From: Phycisphaerae bacterium
Lineage (GTDB): Bacteria; Planctomycetota; Phycisphaerae; SM23-33
Direction: 5' to 3'
Assembly: GCA_016782885.1 (NCBI GenBank)
Contig: JADHXQ010000012.1
Location: forward strand, 1-63,088
Length of the DNA: 63,088 nucleotides
A program made the position numbers and the translations under genes. The notes under the pieces were generated by a model. That model did not search any database and was not told the origin of the DNA. It saw only the letters and a program-made list of their open reading frames with translations. How positions within the stretch are numbered: the first letter of the stretch is position 1; the number at the start of each line of letters is the position of its first letter. This document shows, piece after piece, positions 1 to 8,472 of the stretch.

Positions 1-88
1 ATCGTTTTTTTCGGACTGCGTCAGGTGTTTTGTCGGCTTGTGTCAACTTTGAATGGTGAACTTCCGATAGTATAGCTGGAGTACCTTG

Positions 89-117
89 TTGAACAGTCGC
101 CCTTGATGCGATAGAAT
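89..117 (+). promoter_or_regulatory. Sigma-70-like promoter of clpC
   Basis: TTGAAC at 89-94 and TAGAAT at 112-117 are separated by exactly 17 bases, so this is a good housekeeping-type promoter (4/6 and 5/6 matches to consensus). Transcription would start near 124, about 73 bases before the clpC start, and just ahead of the palindrome at 128-150. Confidence 0.6.
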
Positions 118-127
118 GCTGTGGGCG

Positions 128-150
128 CTGTATCGCACCGTGCGATACAG
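128..150. promoter_or_regulatory. Perfect 23-bp palindrome in the clpC leader (putative operator)
   Basis: Two perfect 11-base arms, CTGTATCGCAC at 128-138 and GTGCGATACAG at 140-150, flank a single central C. The palindrome lies just downstream of the predicted transcription start, where a bound repressor would block clpC, or where the RNA would fold into a hairpin. It is not the HrcA/CIRCE element (TTAGCACTC-N9-GAGTGCTAA) nor a CtsR-type direct heptamer repeat, so the regulator is unknown. Its role as an operator is inference. Confidence 0.55.
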
Positions 151-196
151 TAGGCCCTGAAATGGATTCGGATCGTCATCGTCTGCCGTATGGGAA

Positions 197-2752
197 ATGT
201 TTATGTTTGAAAGATTTACAGAACGAGCTCGCAAGGTCATGGCGCTGGCTAATCAGGAGGCGCAGCGGTTCAACCACGAGTATATCGGCACCGAGCACGT
301 GCTGCTGGGCCTTATAAAGGAAGGCAGCGGTGTCGGCGCGAACGTCCTGCGGAATTTGGGCGTAGACCTGCCGAAGGTCCGAATGGAGATCGAAAAACTC
401 GTCAAAGCCGGACCGGATATGGTCACCATGGGCAAGCTGCCCCAGACCCCGAGGGCCAAGAAGGTCGTCGAATACGCCATCGAAGAAGCCCGCAACCTCA
501 ACCACAACTACGTCGGTACGGAACATCTGTTGCTTGGTCTGCTTCGCGAGCACGATGGAGTTGCCGCCCAGGTTCTGCTGAATCTTGGGCTGAAGCTCGA
601 AGAAGTTCGCGGTGAAGTCCTCAGCCTGCTCGGCGCGGGCCTGGAACCTGAAGGAATCGAAGAGAGCACGTCTTCCATTTCGGAAGGCCGGCCTGGTTCG
701 CAACGAAAAGGCAAGAGTAAGACCCCGGCTTTGGACAGTTTCGGGCGGGACCTTACCGAACTGGCGCGACAAGACCAGCTCGACCCGGTTATCGGCAGAA
801 CCGACGAGATCGAACGCGTGCTGCAGGTGCTCTGCCGGCGGACGAAGAACAATCCCGTCCTCCTGGGCGAAGCGGGTGTGGGCAAGACGGCCATTGTCGA
901 AGGCCTGGCCCAGCAGATCGTCGGTAACGAAGTTCCGGAAATTCTCCACGAGCGCCGGATCGTTGCGCTCGACCTGGCGATGATGGTTGCCGGAACGAAA
1001 TACCGCGGACAGTTCGAAGAGCGCATCAAGGCCGTCATGAACGAAGTGAGGCGCGCCAGGAATGTGATCCTCTTCATAGACGAGATGCATACCCTGGTGG
1101 GCGCCGGCGGGGCCGAGGGCGCCATAGACGCCGCAAACGTGCTGAAGCCCTCACTGTCCCGCGGCGAGATTCAGTGCATCGGCGCCACGACGATGGACGA
1201 GTACAGGAAGTACATCGAGAAGGACGGCGCGCTGGAACGGCGTTTCCAGACCATCATCGTCAATCCGCCGACAAAGGCGCAGACCCTCGAGATACTCCGC
1301 GGACTGAGAGACCGATACGAGAAACATCATCGCGTCGAGTTCACACCCGGCGCGCTGGAGCAGGCTGTAGAACTGTCCAGCCGGTACATCACCGGACGGG
1401 TCCAGCCGGACAAGGCGATCGACGTGATAGATGAAGCCGGCGCCAGAGTCCGCCTGAAAACAATGGCCAAGCCGCCGGATCTGGCGGCCATCGAGGCCGA
1501 AATCGAAAAGCTCCAGGACTCCAAGGACCAGGCCGTCAAGAACGCCGACTACGAACTTGCCGCCGAGTTGCGCGACAGGGCCGAGCTGCGCCGTCAGGAC
1601 AAACAGGCCAAACTTGAGGCCTGGAAGGAACAGTCCGGGGCGAGCGGTGGGGCGGTTGACGAAGAAATCGTCGCCGAGGTGGTTTCGAAGATGACCGGTG
1701 TGCCCCTTACGCGCCTTGAGAGCGAAGAGGCCCAGAGGCTGATGGAACTGGAGAGCGAACTGCACAAGCGGGTTGTCAGCCAGGATGAGGCCATCAAGGT
1801 CATCGCCAAATCCATTCGCCGTGCGCGAAGCGGTCTGAAAGATCCTCGCCGCCCGGTCGGATCGTTCATATTCGCCGGTCCCAGCGGTGTGGGCAAGACG
1901 CTGCTGAGCAAGGCCCTTGCCGAGTTCATGTTCGGAGACGCCGAGGCGCTGGTGCAGCTTGACATGTCAGAGTACATGGAAAAGCATAACGTCTCCCGCC
2001 TGATAGGCGCCCCGCCGGGATACGTCGGATATGAAGAGGGCGGGCAGCTCACCGAGCGTATCCGCCGGCGCCCTTACGCCGTGGTGCTCCTGGACGAAAT
2101 CGAAAAGGCGCACCCCGACGTGTTCAACACCATGCTCCAGATCATGGAGGAAGGGCAGCTTACCGATTCCTTCGGGCGAAGGGTCGACTTCCGCAATACC
2201 GTGATCATCATGACCACCAACATCGGCGCCGACCTCATCAGGAACAAAGGCGGATTCGGATTCCACCAGTCCGACAAGGAATCGAGCTACCAGAAAATGA
2301 AGGATATGCTCTCCAAGGAGATCGAGCGTTACTTCCGTCCGGAGTTCCTCAACCGCCTCGACGACGTGATTGTCTTCAAAACTCTCGATCGTGACGACCT
2401 TGTCGATGTCGTGCAACTGGAACTGGCGAAGGTTCGCGTGCGCCTCGCCGAGCACGGACTCGAACTGGAACTCGACCAGGAAGCAACGGATTTTCTCATC
2501 GACAAAGGCTACAATCCGGACTTCGGCGCCCGCCCGCTGCGGCGAGCCATCGAGCAGCATATCGAGGACCCGATCTCCGAGGGAATACTCCGCGGAGGAT
2601 ACAAGGACAATACGAAGATATCCGTCACCGTAAAGACCGAAAAGGTCGACGGAGAGTCCCAAACCCACCTGTACTTCGAAGGCCTCGGAGAGAAACCCGC
2701 CGAAGCCGACAAAGAACAATCCGAAGAAGTGCAGGAAACGACGACCAACTGA
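197..2752 (+). CDS. clpC: ATP-dependent Clp protease ATP-binding subunit ClpC
   Basis: Cytoplasmic Hsp100 AAA+ unfoldase that feeds substrates to ClpP. All family parts are present: N-terminal Clp repeat domain (about residues 3-147), first AAA+ module with Walker A GEAGVGKT near 224 and Walker B LFIDE near 291, a middle domain with a UVR-like helix near 450, and a second AAA+ module with GPSGVGKT near 561 and LLDEIEKAHPD near 630. It ends in a polar, acidic tail. 851 aa is a normal ClpC length, whereas ClpB has a longer middle domain. In-frame ATGs lie at 197 and 203; relatives usually begin MFERF, which favours 203, and neither has a clear Shine-Dalgarno. It stands alone between its own promoter and a terminator hairpin. 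No ctsR, mcsA or mcsB is adjacent, unlike in Firmicutes. Confidence 0.97.
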   Translation: MFMFERFTERARKVMALANQEAQRFNHEYIGTEHVLLGLIKEGSGVGANVLRNLGVDLPKVRMEIEKLVKAGPDMVTMGKLPQTPRAKKVVEYAIEEARNLNHNYVGTEHLLLGLLREHDGVAAQVLLNLGLKLEEVRGEVLSLLGAGLEPEGIEESTSSISEGRPGSQRKGKSKTPALDSFGRDLTELARQDQLDPVIGRTDEIERVLQVLCRRTKNNPVLLGEAGVGKTAIVEGLAQQIVGNEVPEILHERRIVALDLAMMVAGTKYRGQFEERIKAVMNEVRRARNVILFIDEMHTLVGAGGAEGAIDAANVLKPSLSRGEIQCIGATTMDEYRKYIEKDGALERRFQTIIVNPPTKAQTLEILRGLRDRYEKHHRVEFTPGALEQAVELSSRYITGRVQPDKAIDVIDEAGARVRLKTMAKPPDLAAIEAEIEKLQDSKDQAVKNADYELAAELRDRAELRRQDKQAKLEAWKEQSGASGGAVDEEIVAEVVSKMTGVPLTRLESEEAQRLMELESELHKRVVSQDEAIKVIAKSIRRARSGLKDPRRPVGSFIFAGPSGVGKTLLSKALAEFMFGDAEALVQLDMSEYMEKHNVSRLIGAPPGYVGYEEGGQLTERIRRRPYAVVLLDEIEKAHPDVFNTMLQIMEEGQLTDSFGRRVDFRNTVIIMTTNIGADLIRNKGGFGFHQSDKESSYQKMKDMLSKEIERYFRPEFLNRLDDVIVFKTLDRDDLVDVVQLELAKVRVRLAEHGLELELDQEATDFLIDKGYNPDFGARPLRRAIEQHIEDPISEGILRGGYKDNTKISVTVKTEKVDGESQTHLYFEGLGEKPAEADKEQSEEVQETTTN

Positions 2753-2778
2753 CCCGCCTTTCTTGCGACAGCTTTACC

Positions 2779-2810
2779 CGGCCGCGGCGGACTTCAACCC
2801 GCCGCGGCCG
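2779..2810 (+). terminator. Intrinsic terminator-like hairpin after clpC
   Basis: A perfect 12-bp GC-only stem (arms 2779-2790 and 2799-2810, starting CGGCCG) encloses an 8-base loop and is followed by CTTTCT. It begins 26 bases after the clpC stop. The T-tract is short, so termination may be partial or need Rho. Confidence 0.6.
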
Positions 2811-3428
2811 CTTTCTGCGCTGTACGACCAGCCCGGATTCCACGCATCATAAGGTGCATTTCCGGTCGCCGGTGACGCCTGCCGGCCTACAGCGCATCAG
2901 CCAGAGCCCAGTGTCGGCGGTTATTGCCTGTGGTCTGGGCGGCGTCGTACTTCGAGCGGATGGGCAGTGACGCTGTCCGCCGGTTCTACGCTTCTCGGGT
3001 TTTCGTTGCCGTCTGGTTCATGTTGTGCCCGGTGGGATAAGTTTGGCGTGAGTTACCGCTGCGGCGGGGTTGGCCCGCACGGCCTTTGCGAGAAGGCACA
3101 ACACTGTGACGACGTGTTTCTTCATATCTTATTGCCCAACGCATTATTCTGCACAAAATCTCCTTTAGCCGGAGATTCGGGTTCAATCATATATTTACGA
3201 TACACTTTGGCCGCATAGACGTCAAGCACGACATGGCGGGTTTTGGAGCAGTGACGATATGATGGGCAGCGAGTCGTATCGGGAGCCGTCCTGATGTAAT
3301 TCTTTTCCATAGAAAGAGCTAGCGCATACTAACTCTCGGCTCGCATTACACCCCAATCACCGGCAAATCCATGTTTATGGCTTGATTACGCCAGCAGCCT
3401 CGATTACCTTTAGCCCGGAATATCGTGG
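2811..3428. other. Non-coding stretch, nothing recognised
   Basis: I see no convincing gene here on either strand. Open frames are short, lack ribosome binding sites and do not resemble known proteins. Base composition drops towards AT around 3120-3430 compared with the flanking genes. With the terminase-like fragment and the nuclease that follow, this suggests a degraded insertion between clpC and the glycan genes. Confidence 0.4.
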
Positions 3429-3740
3429 TTATGGAGATTTTGTGCTAAATACGGGAGTCCAGTTATCCCCGGCGCCGACGATCAACTGCGTGTAGTCCTC
3501 AAGGAGTACGATAACTTCCTTCGTGAAAAAGACTTGGCCCCACCCAAGCACAGAGCGTATCTCGTCCGGCGGGTTCAACAGTTTCTGCACTTCGCGCGGG
3601 CCCGGCGTTGTGCAGACGACGGAGTACATAAGCCGCGCGTGGACGAACGACTTCCAGTAGTTGGTGTCGATCAGAACGTGGGGGAACTCGCCGGTCCCCA
3701 TTTCCCTGCCGCCGCCGTTGTCGTTTTCATCATTCATCAT
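3429..3740 (-). pseudogene. Possible fragment of a phage terminase large subunit (GpA type)
   Basis: A 103-residue frame begins at an ATG preceded by a purine-rich AAGGGGGAAAT. Residues 21-37 (bases 3630-3680) read HVLIDTNYWKSFVHARL, which resembles the DTNYWK segment conserved in the nuclease half of GpA-type phage terminases. The residues after it do not look like a terminase and the frame is far shorter than the roughly 600 aa of that family. It is therefore either a remnant of a lost prophage or a chance resemblance. It is divergent from the YhcG nuclease gene 76 bases away. The identification rests on one short motif recalled from memory. Confidence 0.3.
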
Positions 3741-3816
3741 TTATTTCCCCCTTCATCATTTGTTTTTTCGCCGGTCTGTCGCTACTGTATCTCGTGAATG
3801 AAAGCGGAGTTCAGTT

Positions 3817-4941
3817 ATGGTCGACAGGCAGAGGAAATCGACAGAGGGAAATAGCGCGGACAGGCGTTTGTCTAGCGGGCGCCGCAAACCGGGGGCGATA
3901 TTCCCCACAGCGGCGGGAAAACTCAGTCTTCCGGACAACTACGCCTCGGTGCTCGAAGAACTCAAACGCAGAATTCAAACCGAACGTTTGCGGATTATGT
4001 TGTCGGCCAATGCGGGCATGATTCTCCTTTATTGGGATATTGGCAAGGGCATCCTGGCCCAACAAGACCAGCAGGGTTGGGGAGCAAAGATTATAGATCG
4101 TCTTTCGGCAGACCTGAAAGACGCCTTCCCCGAAATGGGCGGGTTTTCGCCCCGTAACCTTAAGTATATGCGAAAATTCGCCGAGTCCTGGCCGGATCGA
4201 GCAATTGTGCAACGCACGGTTGCACAAATTCCCTGGCGTAGCAATCTGGCGCTGCTTGACAAACTTCAAGACGTCCAGACTCGTCTGTGGTATGCGGAAG
4301 AAACTATCGAAAACGGTTGGAGTCGTGATATCCTGGTCATGCAGATTGAATCATCGCTTCACCTGAGGCAGGGCAAAGCGATCAGCAACTTCGAATTGGC
4401 GTTGCCGCCGACTGATTCGGACATGGCCTCACAAGTGTTCAAAGACCCTTATTTGTTCGATTTCCTGGGAACCGCCGACCTGAGCAGAGAACGGGAAGTG
4501 GAACAGGCCCTGATGGATCACGTTCAGCGATTCCTGCTTGAAATGGGCGCGGGGTTTGCTTTTGTCGGCCGGCAGGTCCTGCTTGAGGTCGGCGACCGAG
4601 ACTTCCGCCCTGACCTGTTGTTCTACCACCTGAAGCTGCGATGCTATGTGGTCGTGGAACTTAAAGCCGTTCCATTTGATCCGGCGTTTACCGGGACGCT
4701 GAACCTTTATCTTTCCGCGGTGGACGATCTACTTGGCCATGAAGACGACAAACCAACCATCGGCTTGCTGCTGTGCAAGAGTAAAGATCGCATGGTTGTT
4801 GAATACGCATTGGGCGGTTACAACCGCCCCATGGGCGTCGCCGAATGGGAAACCTCGCTGACGCAATCACTGCCTGAAGAATTCAGGTCCAGCCTGCCAA
4901 CCATTGAACAGATCGAAGCCGAGTTAGGAGGCGCCGAATGA
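3817..4941 (+). CDS. YhcG/DUF1016-family PD-(D/E)xK nuclease domain protein
   Basis: 374 aa. The N-terminal half (about residues 45-165) matches the helical DUF1016 N-domain, with typical stretches such as ILLYWDIGKGI and FSPRNLKYMRKF. The C-terminal half (about 210-355) holds a PD-(D/E)xK-like core, with PDLLFYH near 264-270 and VVVELK near 278-283. These supply the acidic and lysine residues of the active-site signature. The family is linked to DNA cleavage at structured or recombination substrates and is spread by mobile elements; its exact role is unsettled. GGAG at 3806-3809 supports the ATG at 3817. The stop overlaps the start of the next gene (ATGA at 4938), so the two are translationally coupled although their likely functions are unrelated. 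That suggests a recent insertion. Confidence 0.88.
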   Translation: MVDRQRKSTEGNSADRRLSSGRRKPGAIFPTAAGKLSLPDNYASVLEELKRRIQTERLRIMLSANAGMILLYWDIGKGILAQQDQQGWGAKIIDRLSADLKDAFPEMGGFSPRNLKYMRKFAESWPDRAIVQRTVAQIPWRSNLALLDKLQDVQTRLWYAEETIENGWSRDILVMQIESSLHLRQGKAISNFELALPPTDSDMASQVFKDPYLFDFLGTADLSREREVEQALMDHVQRFLLEMGAGFAFVGRQVLLEVGDRDFRPDLLFYHLKLRCYVVVELKAVPFDPAFTGTLNLYLSAVDDLLGHEDDKPTIGLLLCKSKDRMVVEYALGGYNRPMGVAEWETSLTQSLPEEFRSSLPTIEQIEAELGGAE

Positions 4942-7900
4942 CTAAGATGAAGCAATGGATTACGTCGATTGTCCGCATCGCGGCCTGCCTGGCTGTTTTT
5001 TGCGGTATTCCTCACGCCGGCGGTGCGGTTGTTCAGGAATCGTCCAGGGAGATACCGGTGGCGTACGATGTGGATGTCGTGGTTGTCGGCGGATCGACCG
5101 GCGCGGTGGCGGCCGCCGCCCAGGCAGCCGGAAACGGCGCCAAGGTCTTCCTGGCGGCGCCGAGGCACTATCTCGGCGACGACATGTGTGCGACCTATTG
5201 CCTCTGGCTGGAATCCGGCGAGCTGCCCAAAACCGAACTGGCCAAGAAGATATTCACTTTCTCGCCGATCGTGCAGACTGCTCCGGTGAAGTTGGGCAAG
5301 AGTCCCGTGCTGCTGAAGTACAGCGCGGATCGCCCTTCTGCGGGCGTTCACAAAGATAGTCGTCGCTCGCCGATGCTGACTGATGGACGATACGCGGCGG
5401 CGGCTTCGCAAAGCGTCCAATATGACGGCGACGTTACGTTGACGATCGATCTGCTGCGAGTCCAGCCGGTCAGTGGCGTTCACCTTGTTGCGTTTCACAG
5501 ACGCGGCGAGTTCGAGGTCGCCAGTATCGCAGTTTCACTCAGCGAAGATGCAAAGAAGTGGACCGATGCGGTTGTTGTACCTAATAAGAAACTGGGCCAA
5601 GCCGCAAGCGGAGACCCTCCGATTCAACTGTCGGCCTTCCTGATTGGCAAGGTCCGCTACGTTCGCATTACGGTCAAGAAGGGACCGGACTGCAAGCGGG
5701 TGCTGCTGGGCGAGATTGCCGTCGATGGGATGCTCCCGGCGATGGTTCAGGTCGAACCGAAGGCGCCTCCCGAATATACGACACCCACGCCGATGCACGT
5801 TAAGGTCACCCTGGACGAAGCACTGCTCGACGCGAAGGTTGAGTTTCTGTACGGGTGCTACGTGACCGACGTATTGCGCGACCGGGGCGGTAAGCTCGCG
5901 GGTATTGTGATGGCCAATCGGGCCGGTCGCCAGGCCGTCCGCGCCAAAGTGATAATCGACGCGACCGACAGGGCGGTCGCCGCACGCGCCGCGGGGGTGA
6001 AGTTCAAACCGTACCCATCCGGAAAGCAACCCTTCAAGCGAATCGTTTTTGGCGGGACGCCCAAATCGCAGGCTCGCAAAGTTGGGACCGGCCGGTCGAC
6101 CAGGGGCAAGAGTAACGATTTCCACGAATACTCGCTTAACATTGCGATGAAGGATGCATCGCCGGCATCGTTTGCGGCGGCTGACCAGACTGCACGGAAC
6201 CTCACATGGCATGACGGGCAGGTCGGCGGGTCCGAAGCGCTGTTCCAGGTTCCGCCCGATCCGATGGTCGCCCGCAAGAGCCTTTCGGGCGATTGGTCTG
6301 GTGCGGCGAAGGTCGATCTCGGTGCGTTTCAACCGGCGGGCGTCGAACGCCTTTACGTGTTGGGCGGTTGTGCGGACATTTCGCGGCAGGCCGCCTATAA
6401 ACTTCTCCGCCCGTCAGCGCTGATGGAGTTGGGCGAGCGAATCGGACACGCCGCCGCCATCGAGGCGAAGGGCATATCCTCGGCGCCGGAATTCGCTGAG
6501 ATTACAGTCACCGGTCCCAAAGCGGTGTCTCCGGTCAGCGGTGAGGTCCGCGAAATACTCAAGGGCGTGCGTTCGATGAAGCAAGACCTGCCGGTTATCC
6601 GGACTGAAACCCGCGCGCTGCCTGTACTGGGCAAGTACGATGTGGTAGTGATCGGCGGGGGCACCGGCGGCGCGCCGGCCGGTATCGCGGCGGCCAGGCG
6701 GGGCGCAAAGACACTCGTCGTCGAAGTGCTCCACGGGCTTGGAGGGGTCGGTACGCTGGGGATGATCGCAAAGTACTATCACGGAAACCGCGTCGGCTTT
6801 TCGGCGGAGATTGACCGAGCCGTGGGGGGACCCGGATGGAACGTCGAGAAAAAAATGGAATGGTATCGCGGCGAACTCGTCAAGGCCGGGGCGGACATAT
6901 GGTTCGGTACGCTCGGTTGCGGCGCCCTGGTCGAGAACAATCGCGTTAAGGGCATAGTCGTCGCGACGCACCAGGGGCGCGGAGTAATACTGGCGGGCGT
7001 CGTGATCGACTCGACGGGCAACGCGTCGATGGCCGCCGCCGCCGGCGCCGAGTGTACGGTCATCGACGCCGAGCACATATCAGTTCAGGGTACGGGCCTT
7101 CCGCCGCTCGAACCCGGCGCGGGATACACCAACACCGACTGGACTTTCCACGATGACGACGACGTACTCGACATGTGGCGGATGTTCGTGGTGGCCAAAT
7201 CCAAATACAAAAACGCCTACGATCTGGGCCAGTTGATAGACACCCGGGCACGCCGGAGAATCGTCGGGGACATCGTCCTCATGCCGATGGATATTCAGAA
7301 CAGGCGAACCTTTCCGGACACGATCGTCGTGTCGAAGAGCAACTTCGACAACCACGGTTTCTCGAGCCACACCATATTCATGATCAAACCGCCCGACACG
7401 AAGGGAATGGTAGCCAACGTACCTTACCGCTGCCTCCTGCCAAAAGGCTTCGACGGGATTATGGTCACCGGACTTGGTCTCAGCGCTCACGGCGACGCGA
7501 TGCCGGTCCTGCGCATGCAGCCGGATATTCAGAATCAGGGCTACGCCGCCGGCGTGGCTGGGGCAATGGTTACCAAGGCGGGCTTATCCACGCGCGAGGT
7601 TAACATCAAGGCGCTCCAGAAGCACCTCGTGGAGAAGGGCAACCTGCCTGAAAGTGTCCTGACGGTAAAGGATTCGTACCCGATGTCCGCCGCGAAAATA
7701 GAGGCCGCTGTGAAGTCCGTCACGTCTAACTACAATGGTATTTCTGTGATCCTGGCCCAGCCCGCCGATGCGATCAAACCGCTCATGGCGGCCTACAAGT
7801 CAGCCGCCCCGGGTCCGCAGAAGGTCGCCTACGCCCATATCCTCGGTATGCTCCACGAACCGGCTGGCGCAGAGACTCTCGCCAAGGCTGTACGGGCCGC

Positions 7901-8396
7901 CAAGTGGGACAAGGGTTGGAACTTCCGAGGTATGGGCCAGTTCGGGCGGACGACCAGCCCGCTGGACAACCTGATAATCGCCCTCGGTCGAACCGGTCAG
8001 AGCAGCGGCACAGATGCGATACTTGAAAAGATCGGGCAACTGAATTCCCGTAGCGAGTTTTCGCATTATCGCGCCGTGGCGATGGCCGCCGAGTCGCTGG
8101 GCGATGCCCGGTCCGCCAAACCTCTTGCCGATCTTTTGAAGACTGAAGGTATGAGCGGGCACGACTTTGTTGAGATCAAGGACGTTCGCGGACGAACCCC
8201 CGCGAGCCGAACCGACACCACCACACGCAACAGCTCGCTTCGCGAGTTGATACTGGCCCGCGCGTTGTACCGATGCGGGGATCATGAGGGGATTGGCGGA
8301 AAAATCCTCAGGAAATACGCACGCGACTTGAGAGGGCACTACTCCCGCCACGCCAAGGCCATACTCGCCGAGAAGCTCGCACCCAGGCGGAAGTAG
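4938..8396 (+). CDS. Secreted FAD-dependent oxidoreductase with two flavin domains
   Basis: 1152 aa with an N-terminal signal peptide (hydrophobic residues about 10-30). A first FAD-binding domain starts at VDVVVVGGSTGAVAAA (about residue 44). It is interrupted near 130-270 by a discoidin-like beta domain (VRYVRITVKKG close to its end). A second dinucleotide-binding motif, YDVVVIGGGTGGAPAG, starts near 567 and opens another FAD_oxidored-type domain to about 900. The last 250 residues are helical and HEAT-like. The substrate is unknown; family members in planctomycetes are exported and sit in polysaccharide loci. AGGAGG at 4926-4931, six bases before the ATG, fixes the start. The di-haem HzsA-like gene follows after 76 bases on the same strand, which suggests electron transfer from this flavoprotein to that cytochrome (inference). 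Confidence 0.85.
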   Translation: MTKMKQWITSIVRIAACLAVFCGIPHAGGAVVQESSREIPVAYDVDVVVVGGSTGAVAAAAQAAGNGAKVFLAAPRHYLGDDMCATYCLWLESGELPKTELAKKIFTFSPIVQTAPVKLGKSPVLLKYSADRPSAGVHKDSRRSPMLTDGRYAAAASQSVQYDGDVTLTIDLLRVQPVSGVHLVAFHRRGEFEVASIAVSLSEDAKKWTDAVVVPNKKLGQAASGDPPIQLSAFLIGKVRYVRITVKKGPDCKRVLLGEIAVDGMLPAMVQVEPKAPPEYTTPTPMHVKVTLDEALLDAKVEFLYGCYVTDVLRDRGGKLAGIVMANRAGRQAVRAKVIIDATDRAVAARAAGVKFKPYPSGKQPFKRIVFGGTPKSQARKVGTGRSTRGKSNDFHEYSLNIAMKDASPASFAAADQTARNLTWHDGQVGGSEALFQVPPDPMVARKSLSGDWSGAAKVDLGAFQPAGVERLYVLGGCADISRQAAYKLLRPSALMELGERIGHAAAIEAKGISSAPEFAEITVTGPKAVSPVSGEVREILKGVRSMKQDLPVIRTETRALPVLGKYDVVVIGGGTGGAPAGIAAARRGAKTLVVEVLHGLGGVGTLGMIAKYYHGNRVGFSAEIDRAVGGPGWNVEKKMEWYRGELVKAGADIWFGTLGCGALVENNRVKGIVVATHQGRGVILAGVVIDSTGNASMAAAAGAECTVIDAEHISVQGTGLPPLEPGAGYTNTDWTFHDDDDVLDMWRMFVVAKSKYKNAYDLGQLIDTRARRRIVGDIVLMPMDIQNRRTFPDTIVVSKSNFDNHGFSSHTIFMIKPPDTKGMVANVPYRCLLPKGFDGIMVTGLGLSAHGDAMPVLRMQPDIQNQGYAAGVAGAMVTKAGLSTREVNIKALQKHLVEKGNLPESVLTVKDSYPMSAAKIEAAVKSVTSNYNGISVILAQPADAIKPLMAAYKSAAPGPQKVAYAHILGMLHEPAGAETLAKAVRAAKWDKGWNFRGMGQFGRTTSPLDNLIIALGRTGQSSGTDAILEKIGQLNSRSEFSHYRAVAMAAESLGDARSAKPLADLLKTEGMSGHDFVEIKDVRGRTPASRTDTTTRNSSLRELILARALYRCGDHEGIGGKILRKYARDLRGHYSRHAKAILAEKLAPRRK

Positions 8397-8472
8397 GGTG
8401 AAAACATACGCATTAAAAACCATATGGCGCGTTTGTGTTAACGGTTACCACAAGCCGCACAGGGAGCAAGGC

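Noticed and set aside
128-150. CIRCE or CtsR operator at clpC
   Set aside because: The palindrome does not match TTAGCACTC-N9-GAGTGCTAA or the CtsR direct repeat, so neither name was given.
176-1090. Long open frame antisense to clpC
   Set aside because: It is a codon-bias shadow of a highly conserved gene in high-GC DNA, with no ribosome binding site or recognisable domain.
3160-3190. tRNA-like GGTTCAATC segment
   Set aside because: It resembles a T-loop, but no matching acceptor, D or anticodon arms could be found around it.
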